A program made the position numbers and the translations under genes. Below the pieces are notes generated by a model, which saw nothing but the letters and a program-made list of their open reading frames with translations, did not search any database and had not been told where the DNA came from. Source: Vibrio nereis NBRC 15637 (lineage in GTDB: Bacteria > Pseudomonadota > Gammaproteobacteria > Enterobacterales > Vibrionaceae). From it: 64,000 bases of DNA. This document shows, piece after piece, positions 1-9,397 of the stretch (its first letter is position 1; every line of letters begins with the position of its first letter). The stretch is from contig NZ_BCUD01000012.1 in assembly GCF_001591105.1 (NCBI RefSeq), positions 62,001 to 126,000 on the forward strand, given 5' to 3'.

Positions 1-356
1 TCTTAGCCGCATTGCAATCGGTCCCTCGCTCCTTACACGAAGCGGCCGCCATTGATGGCAGCGGTCCGGTGAAACGTTTTATCACCATCAGTTTTCCTCT
101 GATATCGCCAACCAGTTTCTTTTTGTTGGTGGTCAATTTCGTTTATGCGTTTTTTGACACCTTCGCGATCATTCACGCGATGACGCAAGGCGGACCGAGT
201 AACAGCACATCGACGCTGGTTTACAAAGTGTATAACGATGGTTTTATTGGGTTAGATCTTGGCTCGTCGGCGGCTCAGTCTGTCATTTTGATGATTCTGG
301 TTGCGACCCTAACCGTGTTCCAATTTAAATATGTTGAAAAGAAGGTGGCTTACTAA
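1..356 (+). CDS. ugpA: Glycerol-3-phosphate ABC transporter permease UgpA (3' part)
   Basis: The gene enters from outside the window; its reading frame is open from base 3. The visible 118 residues are the C-terminal end of a binding-protein-dependent inner-membrane permease. They include the EAA loop (EAAAIDGSG) that docks on the ATPase, two or three hydrophobic segments, and a C-terminus ending in [12 protein letters not shown]. That ending and the segment [12 protein letters not shown] closely match my memory of E. coli UgpA. The stop codon overlaps the start of ugpE (TAATG), so the two are translationally coupled. The periplasmic binding protein is not in the window and presumably lies upstream. 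Confidence 0.9.
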   Translation, partial: LAALQSVPRSLHEAAAIDGSGPVKRFITISFPLISPTSFFLLVVNFVYAFFDTFAIIHAMTQGGPSNSTSTLVYKVYNDGFIGLDLGSSAAQSVILMILVATLTVFQFKYVEKKVAY

Positions 357-1204
357 TGGTAGAACGTCGGCCAATATTTAATTTATTTTGTCACGTCATT
401 CTTGTGCTTGGTATTGCCTCTATCGCACTGCCGGTTTGGATCGCGATTGTGGCCACCACGCATGAAAACAGCGCTTTTGCTACAGGAACACCGCTTTGGT
501 TTGGTGATCTCGGTTTCTCGGTCTTTTCAGAGTTATTAAGTAATGCCAGTAAAGTAAACAACACAGCTTTACCGATCACAGGGATGTTATTTAACTCTTT
601 GGTGATGGCACTGTGTATCACCATCGGCAAGCTGACTATTTCGATTATGTCTGCCTATGCGGTGGTGTTTTTTCGTTTTCCGGGGCGAATGATTGCGTTT
701 TGGATGATCTTTTTTACCTTAATGTTGCCAGTTGAAGTACGCATCATGCCGACATTTGAGGTGATCACCAACCTCAACATGCTCAATTCATTTTATGGCT
801 TAACCATTCCATTGATTGCCAGTGCCACTGCCACATTTTTATTTAGGCAGTTCTTTCTCACGGTGCCTCATGAGCTGGTTGAAGCGGCGCGAATTGATGG
901 TGCGGGGCCTATTAAGTTTTTCGTCGATATCTTACTGCCGCTATCACGTACTAATATCGCGGCGCTGTTTGTGATCACCTTTATTTATGGCTGGAACCAA
1001 TACCTTTGGCCGCTGCTGATCACAACCGACATTGAGTATTACACCATCGTAATGGGCATTAAGCAGATGCTGGGTGTGGTCGATGGAGTCATTGAGTGGA
1101 ACAAGATCATGGCGACCACGATTATTGCCATGCTGCCCCCAGTCATCGTGGTTATCGTGATGCAAAAAGCGTTTGTTAAAGGTCTAGTCGATTCGGAGAA
1201 ATAA
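356..1204 (+). CDS. ugpE: Glycerol-3-phosphate ABC transporter permease UgpE
   Basis: This 282-residue inner-membrane permease is the partner of UgpA in the glycerol-3-phosphate importer. About six hydrophobic segments are visible. The ATPase-docking EAA loop reads [13 protein letters not shown] at about residues 175-187. Stretches such as [10 protein letters not shown] and the C-terminus KGLVDSEK match the UgpE family as I know it. The start ATG overlaps the ugpA stop, and the ugpC ATG follows the stop by one base, so ugpA-ugpE-ugpC-HAD form one tight operon. The length is normal for the family. Confidence 0.92.
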   Translation: MVERRPIFNLFCHVILVLGIASIALPVWIAIVATTHENSAFATGTPLWFGDLGFSVFSELLSNASKVNNTALPITGMLFNSLVMALCITIGKLTISIMSAYAVVFFRFPGRMIAFWMIFFTLMLPVEVRIMPTFEVITNLNMLNSFYGLTIPLIASATATFLFRQFFLTVPHELVEAARIDGAGPIKFFVDILLPLSRTNIAALFVITFIYGWNQYLWPLLITTDIEYYTIVMGIKQMLGVVDGVIEWNKIMATTIIAMLPPVIVVIVMQKAFVKGLVDSEK

Positions 1205-1205
1205 A

Positions 1206-2306
1206 ATGTCAACACTTACACTTTCAAACATCGCCAAATGTTACCCGAACGGCTACCAGGCGATTCAAAAACTCAACCTAGAGATCAACGATGGCGAGTT
1301 GGTGGTTTTGGTCGGCCCGAGTGGCTGCGGCAAATCGACGTTGCTGAGAATGATTGCGGGCCTTGAAGAGATCAGCTCTGGTGAACTTAACATCGATGCG
1401 ACCAAAGTGAATGATCTTGAACCCGGTGAACGCGATATTGCCATGGTGTTTCAAAATTACGCGCTTTATCCGCATATGACCGTGTACAACAATATGGCTT
1501 ACGGACTGCGTAATAGAAAAACGCCCAAGCAAGAGATAGAGCGCTTAGTGAACGAAGCGGCAAAAATGCTGGAACTTGATCATCTGCTCGATCGAAAGCC
1601 GAAACAGCTGTCAGGCGGACAACGTCAACGTGTTGCAATGGGGCGCGCGATTGTTCGCCAGCCTAAGGTATTTTTGTTTGATGAGCCGCTGTCCAACCTA
1701 GATGCGAAATTGCGTGTGCAAATGCGATTAGAGATCAAAAAATTGCAGCGTAGGCTAGGGACGACATCGGTTTATGTCACGCACGATCAAGTAGAAGCCA
1801 TGACGCTGGCAGACAAGCTGGTGGTATTAAATCAAGGCAATGTTGAGCAGGTGGGAACCCCTCTCGACTTATATGATTTTCCGGCCTCTATGTTTGTCGC
1901 GACCTTCATTGGCTCACCTTCTATGAATATCCTCGATGGTGAAGTCACAGCGGAGGGGCTAAAGTTAGGCAATACCTTATATCCACTGCCTACAGAGGCA
2001 CTAAACCTAGGGATCATTCACATTGGTCTGCGCCCAGAACATCTTTGTATTGCTCAAGACAACCCTTGGCTAGAGGTGGAAGTAGAGCTAATAGAAGCAC
2101 TGGGTGCTGACTTATTGCTTTACTGCACAACGCAAGATGACAGTGCGCAAAAGCTGGTGGTGCGAGTGGATGGACACAGTGACATAAAGATTGGTGACTG
2201 TTTGGGAGTCGATATAAAGCCTCAGCATATTCATTTGTTTGACTGCAAAACGCAAAAACGAGTGGAATGGAATATTGATGCGTTCCAAGAGGTGAGTAAT
2301 GCCTAA
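1206..2306 (+). CDS. ugpC: Glycerol-3-phosphate ABC transporter ATPase UgpC
   Basis: This 366-residue cytoplasmic ATPase powers the UgpAE permease. The Walker A motif is GPSGCGKST at about residues 38-46. The ABC signature [14 protein letters not shown] and the Walker B segment [12 protein letters not shown] follow, and the switch histidine is in [15 protein letters not shown]. The C-terminal 120 residues form the OB-fold regulatory domain typical of the MalK/UgpC group, with GLRPEH as its hallmark. The start ATG follows a GGAGAAATAAA Shine-Dalgarno stretch. The end overlaps the next gene by 8 bases, which couples the two. Confidence 0.92.
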   Translation: MSTLTLSNIAKCYPNGYQAIQKLNLEINDGELVVLVGPSGCGKSTLLRMIAGLEEISSGELNIDATKVNDLEPGERDIAMVFQNYALYPHMTVYNNMAYGLRNRKTPKQEIERLVNEAAKMLELDHLLDRKPKQLSGGQRQRVAMGRAIVRQPKVFLFDEPLSNLDAKLRVQMRLEIKKLQRRLGTTSVYVTHDQVEAMTLADKLVVLNQGNVEQVGTPLDLYDFPASMFVATFIGSPSMNILDGEVTAEGLKLGNTLYPLPTEALNLGIIHIGLRPEHLCIAQDNPWLEVEVELIEALGADLLLYCTTQDDSAQKLVVRVDGHSDIKIGDCLGVDIKPQHIHLFDCKTQKRVEWNIDAFQEVSNA

Positions 2307-3111
2307 ACCTTTAAGTGAACTATCACTTGAATACGCGCAACATATTGAGTGGTTGCTGACTGACGTAGATGACACACTTACATGGCAAGGCAGGCTCCCA
2401 CCAGAAACATTGCTAGCGCTGCAAAAGCTAGAAAAGGTCGGGGTGAAAGTCGTTGCGGTAACGGGTGCGTGTGCGGGTTGGTGCGATCAAATCGCGAGGT
2501 TGTGGCCCCTACACGGTGTGATTGGTGAAAACGGCGCGTTTTGGATGCGCAAAGACGACAATGCTTTCCATGTCAAACACGTCAGAGACCGTGTGCGAAT
2601 GAAAAAGGATCAGTTGGCGTTGTACCAAGCAATAGAAACCCTCTTGGAAGAGTATCCAGAGATCGAGTTCGCTCAAGATCAAGCGTTTCGTTATTGTGAC
2701 GTGGCGGTGAACTTAGGGCAAGACAGAGCGCCTATTTCGTATGGTTTGAAAACTGAAATTGCCCAGCGAGTTCGCGCAATCAAGGTTGGTGAGTATTATG
2801 TTAACGCAACCCTAAGCTCTATCCACTTAAACGCGTGGGTAGGTGAGCACAGCAAACGAGCGACGGGCGAAGCCTATCTCGGAGAGTATAATCACGGTCG
2901 ACTACCGGACTTGTCTAAACTGGCTTACGTTGGTGATTCGCTCAATGATGAAGGGATGTTTACTTGGCTGCCGACTACCTTTGGTGTTGCAAATATAACG
3001 CCTGTATTAAGCCAGCTTGATAGCAAACCTACTTTTATCACCGAGCGTAGTGGTGGTTTTGGTTTTGCTCAACTGGCAGATGTCATATCTCAAGCAAAAT
3101 CATATTGTTAG
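2299..3111 (+). CDS. HAD-superfamily phosphatase in the ugp operon
   Basis: This is a 270-residue cytoplasmic hydrolase of the HAD superfamily, probably the Cof/sucrose-phosphatase-like IIB group. Motif I is TDVDDTLTW, with nucleophile Asp22 and acid/base Asp24. Motif II is AVTGACAG and the metal-binding motif IV is [10 protein letters not shown]. The region between motifs II and IV would be the cap that selects the substrate. The start overlaps ugpC by 8 bases, so it is made with the importer. In E. coli this position holds the phosphodiesterase ugpQ, which is absent here. A role in dephosphorylating the imported phosphate ester, or a product of it, is an inference; the substrate is unknown. 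Confidence 0.8.
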   Translation: MPKPLSELSLEYAQHIEWLLTDVDDTLTWQGRLPPETLLALQKLEKVGVKVVAVTGACAGWCDQIARLWPLHGVIGENGAFWMRKDDNAFHVKHVRDRVRMKKDQLALYQAIETLLEEYPEIEFAQDQAFRYCDVAVNLGQDRAPISYGLKTEIAQRVRAIKVGEYYVNATLSSIHLNAWVGEHSKRATGEAYLGEYNHGRLPDLSKLAYVGDSLNDEGMFTWLPTTFGVANITPVLSQLDSKPTFITERSGGFGFAQLADVISQAKSYC

Positions 3112-3148
3112 CAAAAGTATTTTAATTCAGCTCACTATCAAGAGAATA

Positions 3149-3180
3149 AAAAGTCATTCATCATTTTGAATGGCTTTTTC
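3149..3180. terminator. Hairpin terminator after the ugp-HAD operon
   Basis: An 11-bp stem with one G-U pair (AAAGTCATTCA paired with TGAATGGCTTT) closes a 6-base loop. It is followed by a T run on the plus strand, and an A run precedes it. It lies 38 bases after the HAD gene stop and fits an intrinsic terminator. Confidence 0.8.
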
Positions 3181-3280
3181 ATTTTCTTTTTCAATCAATT
3201 TAATATGCACAAGCGCGCTTATTTGTAGAGTGTGTGTAATCATATTGATCACATTTAATTAACAACTATTCATCCTTTTG

Positions 3281-3309
3281 TTGACATGGCTAGGCTTGTG
3301 ATGAGTAAT
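3281..3309 (+). promoter_or_regulatory. Sigma70-type promoter for the acyl-CoA synthetase gene
   Basis: A perfect -35 hexamer TTGACA (3281-3286) is followed after 17 bases by AGTAAT (3304-3309), which matches the -10 consensus at four of six positions. The next gene starts about 80 bases downstream. No other good promoter was seen in the gap. Confidence 0.55.
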
Positions 3310-3391
3310 AAGATTCAAACGAGTGTTTTAATTTTAACTATTGTTTTCATTTCAACGATAGATACGTGAAGAACTTTAAGGTGACGCCAAT

Positions 3392-4939
3392 ATGATGAAT
3401 CTTGCTGCTGCTCTGCAACGAAATGCCTCTTGTAAACCTAACCAGATTGCTTTGGTGTGTGGTGATGTTGAACTCACTTATGAGCAGTTTGATGCGATAG
3501 CTGGAAAAATTGCTAACGCATTGACTAAAAATGGAGTCGAAGTCGGTGATCGCGTGGCGCTCAGTTGTCCTAACTTGCCGTATTTTCCTTTAGTTTATTT
3601 TGCGATTCAAAAAGCGGGAGCAGTAGCAGTGCCGTTGAATGTGTTGCTCAAAGCGAGAGAGATCAAATATCACCTAGAAGATTCTAAAGCCAAGTTCTAT
3701 TTTTGTTTTGAAGGTACGCCAGAACTGCCAATGGCCAAAGAGGGGCAAAGCGCGTTTAACGAGGTTGATGACTGTCAGCAGATGATCGTTATGGCCCAAG
3801 ATCAGACGCAGCAATCATACAATGGCTTACCAACTCTGACGGCCTTTATCGAAGGTGTTGAGCCATTGACCGATTACGTGCCAAGAGAGGCCGACGATAC
3901 TTGCGTTATCTTATACACATCAGGCACTACGGGTTTACCCAAAGGCGCAGAACTGACGCAAAACAACATCGTGATGAATGCGATGGTGGCACAAAACATT
4001 ATGGGTTCTCGAGAGCGTGAAGTGCATTTGGTTACCTTGCCTCTGTTCCATACATTTGGCCAGACAGTGCACTTAAACGCGGCTGTTTTGAGTGGTTCGA
4101 CTTTGGTACTTGTGCCGCGTTTCGAACCCAATTTGGTGCTTGATCTTATCGAGAAGCATAAAGTGACAATTTTTGCTGGTGTACCGACGATGTACATTGG
4201 TCTTATTCATGCCAAGCAGGAGACGAACGTGTCTTCGCTGCGACTGGCGATCAGTGGTGGCTCATCATTGCCTAAAGAAGTGATCAGTTGTTTTGAATCG
4301 CGTTTTAATGTGCCCATTTTAGAAGGTTATGGATTATCAGAAACTAGCCCGATTGCGTGCTTCAATCACCTAGACTGCGAGCGAATTCCTGGCTCGGTCG
4401 GTCAGCCAATACAAGGGGTAGAGGTCAAAGTCGTTGACTTAGAAGGGAACTTTCTCCCGGTTGGTGAAGAAGGCGAGGTGGTTGTTCGCGGCCATAATGT
4501 GATGAAAGGCTATTTGGATCAGCCAGAAGCCACCGAAGCAGCCATGAAGAACGGCTGGTTCCATACTGGCGATATCGGCAGGTTTGATGACGCGGGGAAC
4601 ATGTTCATTGTAGACCGCGTAAAAGACATGATTATCCGTGGCGGATTTAACGTTTATCCGCGTGAAATTGAAGAAGTATTTATGACCCATCCAGCGGTGG
4701 CGATGGTGGCGGTATTGGGTATTCCCAATGAAGAGTATGGCGAAGAAATCAAAGCCTATGTGGTGTTGAAAGAAGGGCAGTACCTAGAAGCCGACGAATT
4801 ACAGGCGTGGGGTAAGGCGCAGTTTGCCTCGTTCAAATATCCTCGTTTTGTGGAAATTCGTGAACAATTGCCAATGAGTGCGACGGGCAAGATCTTAAAG
4901 CGTGAGCTCAAGGCAGAGCTTGAAAGCGTTTCTGCTTAA
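3392..4939 (+). CDS. Acyl-CoA synthetase, FadD-like, AMP-forming
   Basis: This 515-residue member of the ANL adenylating superfamily activates a carboxylic acid to acyl-AMP and then to the CoA thioester in the cytoplasm. The ATP-binding loop YTSGTTGLPKGAE lies near residue 175. The aromatic/Glu motif is GYGLSETSP, the hinge region is TGDIGRFDDAGN, and the C-terminal catalytic lysine is in SATGKILKREL. It is shorter than E. coli FadD (561) and resembles medium/long-chain or aryl-acid synthetases. A Shine-Dalgarno AAGGTGA sits 9 bases before the first of two adjacent ATGs. The gene is monocistronic, bounded by its own promoter and a terminator. The substrate chain length cannot be read from sequence. 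Confidence 0.85.
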   Translation: MMNLAAALQRNASCKPNQIALVCGDVELTYEQFDAIAGKIANALTKNGVEVGDRVALSCPNLPYFPLVYFAIQKAGAVAVPLNVLLKAREIKYHLEDSKAKFYFCFEGTPELPMAKEGQSAFNEVDDCQQMIVMAQDQTQQSYNGLPTLTAFIEGVEPLTDYVPREADDTCVILYTSGTTGLPKGAELTQNNIVMNAMVAQNIMGSREREVHLVTLPLFHTFGQTVHLNAAVLSGSTLVLVPRFEPNLVLDLIEKHKVTIFAGVPTMYIGLIHAKQETNVSSLRLAISGGSSLPKEVISCFESRFNVPILEGYGLSETSPIACFNHLDCERIPGSVGQPIQGVEVKVVDLEGNFLPVGEEGEVVVRGHNVMKGYLDQPEATEAAMKNGWFHTGDIGRFDDAGNMFIVDRVKDMIIRGGFNVYPREIEEVFMTHPAVAMVAVLGIPNEEYGEEIKAYVVLKEGQYLEADELQAWGKAQFASFKYPRFVEIREQLPMSATGKILKRELKAELESVSA

Positions 4940-4967
4940 GGTGGAGTTTACCGCATAGCTAAAATGA

Positions 4968-5005
4968 GAAGAGTCACTGCAACTTGTACGTTTCAGCGAC
5001 TCTTC
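4968..5005. terminator. Bidirectional terminator between acyl-CoA synthetase and dld
   Basis: GAAGAGTC and GACTCTTC form an 8-bp stem, extended by CTG/CAG after an A-C mismatch. It lies between two converging genes and could serve both. The T tract is weak on both sides. Confidence 0.65.
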
Positions 5006-5028
5006 AATTGTTAGTTTGCGATTATTGA

Positions 5029-7866
5029 TTACAGCGCGGTAGTGACTTCATCAACCAAATACAAAATGGATTGATAAGGAATACCACTGTGGTGAGACAG
5101 GCCAATTTCACACGTTCGGCTATTACTAAAGCCACGTGTGCAGTTGGCTGGCACTTGTTCTTTCAGCGGGTGCACCGCCGCCGCGTTCAGTTCTGGGGTG
5201 GTGAAACCTTTGTCGCCAGCCCAGCCACAACACGCAATATGTTCTGGGAGAATTACCTCGCTTGCGCATGCTTTCGCAAGTTTCAGCATGTCATTTTCCA
5301 GTCCCATTTTTCTAGAGCTACAGGTCACATGCAGCATGACGGTTTCCTGTTTCTGCTTGATATCCAAACATGGCAGTAGATATTTAGAGACAAAACCTGT
5401 TGGTTCTAACACTTCGAGTGGTTTGGTGAAGCTATCGACGCTGCGTTTCGCACAAGGGCTGGTGTCCATCAGAATCGGGTATTCGCCTTCTAGACTCGCG
5501 CTCCAAAGCGCGTGTTCTAGTTGTTCCACTTTGGCTTGAGCAATATCCGTCATTCCTTTGCTGTCGTAAGGCATACCACAGCATTGGTCATTAATCCCTT
5601 CGGGGATAATAATCTCAAACCCTGCCTTTTTAATGAGTGACAGCGTCACCTCTGTTAGGCTGCGTTGGTCCGGTGCATCCGATTGTTGGCCCATCGTACG
5701 CGAAGCACAAGAGGGCACATAAACGACCTTCTTGTCTGATTGAACCAACAGTTCAAGTGCGCCATCCAATTTATGCGTATTGGATTGCGGTGTTTCGGGC
5801 ATCCAAACTGGGGTTTTGTTGTGGCTGAGTTTACGAACGCCATTAACCAGTTTCGACATGCCGTTTTCACCAATCACTTTTACCGCGATCTGGTTGGCTT
5901 TAAGCGACGCACGGGTTAGGGAGGTGGTGGTGGCAAAGTGGTTGGCCGTCCATTTCGCGATCGGGGTGAACTTTTGGTATTTCGCAGTGCGCAGCTTTTT
6001 CACTAAATCGCCAGTGTTGATGCCTACTGGGCAGCGCTCGGCACAAAGACCTGTCGCGGCACACGTATCTAAACCTTGGTACTCAAATACCTGCTCTAGT
6101 TCGGAAGCTTCGACTTGTTCCCCTGCCTCTCGACGTCTTTGCAGCTCACGGTACAGCACAATGCGCTGGCGCGGAGACAGAGTTAACGTGCGAGAAGGGC
6201 AGACTGGCTCACAGAAACCACACTCGATACAGCGGTCAACAATGTCATCTGCGGCAGGCATGGGTTTCAAGTTTTCAATGTGCGAGTTAGGGCTATCATT
6301 GATGATTACGCCTGGGTTGAGCAGGCCTTCTGGATCAAACAGCTTTTTAATGCGCTGCATCAGCGCGTAGCCTTCTTTGCCCCATTCAAGTTCGACGTAA
6401 GGAGCCATATTACGCCCGGTGCCGTGTTCCGCTTTTAGTGAACCTTGGTATTTCACCGCGACTAAGTCTGCTACGTCATCCATGAACTTGCCGTAGCGAT
6501 CAATCTCGTCTTGAGACTCAAAACCCTGAGTGAACACAAAGTGCAGGTTGCCTTCTAACGCGTGACCAAAGATGATCGCTTCGCTGTAATGGTACTTGTC
6601 AAACAGCTCTTGAAGATCGCGTACACCGTTGGCTAGGTTCTCTACTGGGAAAGCAACGTCTTCGATAATAACGGTAGTACCCACTTCACGTACCGCACCG
6701 ACAGCAGGGAACATGCCTTTGCGGATGCCCCAAAGGGTCGCCACGGTTTTGGCGTCTGACGTGAACGGAACAGATTCGATGATCGTGTAGTCGGTGAGTG
6801 AGCCAAGAATCGCTTCACATTGGTTGTCTAACTCTTCTTGTGTGCTGGCGTGGGATTCAACCAATAGCGCTGCAGCTTCAAGGTCTAACTCAGGAATAAA
6901 TGCAGGCATACCTGGTTTGTCAGCCACCGAGCGAAGAGCACGCCCATCCATTAGCTCTACCGCGGCAACCGGTGTTTTCGACAGCGTTGTTACCGCTTTA
7001 CTGGCTTCTTCAATATCGGCAAATACCAATAGCGCAGACGCTTTATTTGAATGCTCAATGACGGTGTTGTAGGTGATTTCGGCAATGAAGCCCAGTGTGC
7101 CTTCTGAGCCAATCAATAAGTGTTCTAGAACTTCGATCGGGTCGTTGTAGTCAACTAAAGCGTTCAGGGCGTAACCTGTGGTGTTTTTCAGGCGGTACTT
7201 GTGGCGAATACGTTCGCTGAGTTCTTGGTTGGCTTGCGTGTCTGCTACCAGCGCCGTCAGGCCTTCTACAATGTCTGGCCGTGTGGCTTTAAATGTGGTG
7301 ATGCTGTCTTTGCTCGATGTATCCAGTAAGGTGCCGTCGCTGAAAACGACTTTTACGCTATCGACAGTGCGGTAAGAGTTTTGCGCCGTACCGCAGCACA
7401 TACCGCTTGCGTTGTTTGCCGCGATACCGCCAATTTTACAGGTGTTAATTGAGGCCGGATCTGGGCCGATTTTACGTTTGAAAGGTGCAAGGTATTTGTT
7501 GGCATCAGCACCAATCACCCCCGGTTGCAGGATGATCTTGTCGCCGTTGTCGATAATTTCGTGGCCGCGCCAGTCATCCGTGAGGGTAATGAGTACAGAG
7601 TCAGAGACTGCTTGGCCTGAAAGGCTGGTGCCAGCTGCACGAAACGTGAAGTGAATACCCATTTCGCGGCAGCTTTGAATCGCATAGATGACTTCATCAA
7701 GATGCTTCAGTCTTAAAACGATTTTCGGCACCAAACGATAAAAACTCGCGTCGGTGCCGTAAGCTAGACGTTTTGCTTCTTGGGTGATGATCCGCTCCGG
7801 ATCAATCTGTAGAGCGAGTAATTCTTCCAGTTGTTGATAGGCAGCTGCTGTAATTGATTTAGCCAT
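5029..7866 (-). CDS. dld: FAD/[4Fe-4S] D-lactate dehydrogenase (Dld-II type)
   Basis: This 945-residue membrane-associated respiratory flavoprotein is expected to oxidise D-lactate to pyruvate and pass electrons to the quinone pool. The N-terminal half is an FAD_binding_4 domain followed by an FAD-oxidase C domain. At about residues 535-620 are two ferredoxin-like clusters (CIECGFCEPVCP and CAATGLCAERCP). The C-terminal third carries the CCG motifs DQCCGMPYD and IACCGWAGD of the heterodisulfide reductase/GlpC type. Architecture and length match the Dld-II enzyme known from Shewanella lactate clusters. Lying downstream of lldP and lldD supports lactate as substrate; glycolate or other 2-hydroxyacids are possible alternatives. 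Confidence 0.85.
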   Translation of the reverse strand: MAKSITAAAYQQLEELLALQIDPERIITQEAKRLAYGTDASFYRLVPKIVLRLKHLDEVIYAIQSCREMGIHFTFRAAGTSLSGQAVSDSVLITLTDDWRGHEIIDNGDKIILQPGVIGADANKYLAPFKRKIGPDPASINTCKIGGIAANNASGMCCGTAQNSYRTVDSVKVVFSDGTLLDTSSKDSITTFKATRPDIVEGLTALVADTQANQELSERIRHKYRLKNTTGYALNALVDYNDPIEVLEHLLIGSEGTLGFIAEITYNTVIEHSNKASALLVFADIEEASKAVTTLSKTPVAAVELMDGRALRSVADKPGMPAFIPELDLEAAALLVESHASTQEELDNQCEAILGSLTDYTIIESVPFTSDAKTVATLWGIRKGMFPAVGAVREVGTTVIIEDVAFPVENLANGVRDLQELFDKYHYSEAIIFGHALEGNLHFVFTQGFESQDEIDRYGKFMDDVADLVAVKYQGSLKAEHGTGRNMAPYVELEWGKEGYALMQRIKKLFDPEGLLNPGVIINDSPNSHIENLKPMPAADDIVDRCIECGFCEPVCPSRTLTLSPRQRIVLYRELQRRREAGEQVEASELEQVFEYQGLDTCAATGLCAERCPVGINTGDLVKKLRTAKYQKFTPIAKWTANHFATTTSLTRASLKANQIAVKVIGENGMSKLVNGVRKLSHNKTPVWMPETPQSNTHKLDGALELLVQSDKKVVYVPSCASRTMGQQSDAPDQRSLTEVTLSLIKKAGFEIIIPEGINDQCCGMPYDSKGMTDIAQAKVEQLEHALWSASLEGEYPILMDTSPCAKRSVDSFTKPLEVLEPTGFVSKYLLPCLDIKQKQETVMLHVTCSSRKMGLENDMLKLAKACASEVILPEHIACCGWAGDKGFTTPELNAAAVHPLKEQVPANCTRGFSNSRTCEIGLSHHSGIPYQSILYLVDEVTTAL

Positions 7867-7927
7867 TGTTGCTTCCTTGTTGTCATTTCACTGGTGATGT
7901 TGTTTTTATGTTATTGATTCCAGTGAT

Positions 7928-7967
7928 AAAAAAGGTGTCACACAATGTTTAAGATTGCTGTGACACC
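7928..7967 (-). terminator. Intercistronic terminator or attenuator between lldD and dld
   Basis: Read on the minus strand, a 9-bp perfect stem (GGTGTCACA with TGTGACACC), plus four more pairs after one bulged G, is followed at once by six T residues. It sits between the lldD stop and the dld start. It would end most lldP-lldD transcripts before dld, unless read-through is regulated or dld has its own promoter. Confidence 0.7.
7934..7953. repeat. 20-bp motif upstream of dld, copy of the one upstream of lldD
   Basis: This stretch shares 17 of 20 bases with 9197-9216 in the same orientation. Both copies lie about 70 bases upstream of a start codon (dld here, lldD there). On the gene strand the core is TTAAACAT, one variable base, then GTGTGACA, which contains the CRP half-site TGTGA. 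Here it also forms one arm of the hairpin at 7928-7967. It may be a shared operator. Confidence 0.5.
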
Positions 7968-7989
7968 CATTCAATTTAGTCGACGTAAA

Positions 7990-9126
7990 TTAGATGTTTA
8001 CTAATGAGTCACGGTTCAGGTCTTGAATGCTCTTCGCACCTGTTAGCGTCATTGCTACGCGCATTTCTTTATCGTAAAGGTCTAGTAGGTTTTCAACACC
8101 TGCTTGGCCTTGAGCCGCAAGCGCGTAGATGTAAGAACGACCCAGCATTGCACAGTCTGCACCCATTGCCAGCATACGCACGACATCAAGACCGGTGCGG
8201 ATACCAGAATCGACGAAGATCTTCAGGTCACCTTTAACCGCGTCAGCAATGCTAGGCAGTGCTTTAGCAGATGACATGACGCCGTCAAGCTGACGACCAC
8301 CGTGGTTTGACACAACGATACCGTCTGCACCGAACTTCACTGCGTCTTTCGCGTCTTCAACATCAAGGATACCTTTGATGATCATCGGGCCATCCCAGAA
8401 ATCACGGATCCACTCTAGATCTTTCCAAGAGATTGATGGGTCAAAGTTTTCGCCCAACCAACCAATGTAGTCTTCCAGTTTTGTTGGTTCGCCGCGGTAA
8501 GTTGAGATGTTACCTAGGTCGTGTGGCTTACCAAATAGGCCCACATCGAATGCCCATTCTGGGTGACGCATTGCTTGGAATACGCGACGTGCAGCGGCGT
8601 TAGGGCCACTCATGCCAGAGTGCATGTCACGGTAACGAGCACCCGGTACAGGCATGTCTACGGTGAAGACTAGTGTGGTTACGCCCGCTGCTTTTGCGCG
8701 CTCAAGAACGTTACGCATGAAGCCACGGTCTTTTAGTACGTAAAGTTGGAACCACATAGGGCGCTGAATCGCTGGTGTTACTTCTTCAATCGGACATACA
8801 GAAACGGTCGACATTGTAAAAGGAATGCCTTTCTTTTCTGCTGCTTTTGCTGCTTGTACTTCACCGCGGCGCGCGTACATACCCGTTAGACCTACCGGAG
8901 ATAGGGCAATCGGCAAATCGAATTTTTCGCCAAAGATTTCAGTCTCTAGGCTTAGATCTGACATGTTTTTTAGTACGCGCTGTTTTAGAGCGATCTCTGC
9001 CAAATCTTCCGTGTTACGTCTAAGAGTGTGCTCTCCGTATGAACCACCATCAATGTAGTGAAACAAGAATGGAGGTAGCTTAGCTTTAGCAGCTTTGCGG
9101 TAGTCTGTTGAAGCAGAGATAATCAT
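7990..9126 (-). CDS. lldD: L-lactate dehydrogenase, FMN, quinone-linked (LldD)
   Basis: This 378-residue member of the FMN-dependent 2-hydroxyacid dehydrogenase family oxidises L-lactate to pyruvate at the membrane and reduces quinone. Visible family marks are the N-terminal [18 protein letters not shown], the catalytic histidine and arginine region [10 protein letters not shown], the FMN lysine in MIIKGI, and the phosphate-binding stretch [10 protein letters not shown]. The length is close to E. coli LldD (396). It lies between lldP and dld, all on the minus strand, so the three form one functional unit for uptake and oxidation of both lactate isomers. Confidence 0.95.
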   Translation of the reverse strand: MIISASTDYRKAAKAKLPPFLFHYIDGGSYGEHTLRRNTEDLAEIALKQRVLKNMSDLSLETEIFGEKFDLPIALSPVGLTGMYARRGEVQAAKAAEKKGIPFTMSTVSVCPIEEVTPAIQRPMWFQLYVLKDRGFMRNVLERAKAAGVTTLVFTVDMPVPGARYRDMHSGMSGPNAAARRVFQAMRHPEWAFDVGLFGKPHDLGNISTYRGEPTKLEDYIGWLGENFDPSISWKDLEWIRDFWDGPMIIKGILDVEDAKDAVKFGADGIVVSNHGGRQLDGVMSSAKALPSIADAVKGDLKIFVDSGIRTGLDVVRMLAMGADCAMLGRSYIYALAAQGQAGVENLLDLYDKEMRVAMTLTGAKSIQDLNRDSLVNI

Positions 9127-9196
9127 AATAATCAGTCCTATTAATGCAGTGCTTTCAATGAAAGCGAAGCTGGTTTAATTGTTCGTCATCCTGATT

Positions 9197-9216
9197 GATG
9201 TCACACCATGTTTAAA
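9197..9216. repeat. 20-bp motif upstream of lldD, copy of the one upstream of dld
   Basis: It matches 7934-7953 at 17 of 20 positions and lies 71 bases before the lldD start. On the gene strand it contains TGTGACATCAATCAGG, a partial CRP-type site (TGTGA, six bases, TCAGG). This suggests catabolite or substrate control of lldD separate from lldP. Confidence 0.5.
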
Positions 9217-9313
9217 GTAAGCCTGCTACAAGGTGTTCAATACAGGTGATATTGCCAACTTTTTAATTCTTAAGCCTTTGTAGAGGCTAGTTCGACATCT
9301 GTGTAAAAGAGAT

Positions 9314-9377
9314 GGCGTTAGTACCCAGTTAGGATGACACTAGTGTCGCTCTTGTCAGGGGAGTAGGCACTAACGCC
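9314..9377. repeat. Nested inverted repeats between lldP and lldD
   Basis: The outer arms GGCGTTAGT (9314-9322) and ACTAACGCC (9369-9377) pair perfectly over 9 bp and can be extended by GG/CC after a small internal loop. Inside lies a perfect 12-bp palindrome GACACTAGTGTC (9336-9347). No clean T run follows on the lldP strand, so it looks more like an RNA-processing or stability element, or a regulator site, than a simple terminator. Confidence 0.6.
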
Positions 9378-9397
9378 AAATTCGTTAAATAATTAAG

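Noticed and set aside
3226..3255. A CRP site upstream of the acyl-CoA synthetase gene
   Set aside because: Only one half (TCACA) fits; the other half does not match TGTGA at the right distance.
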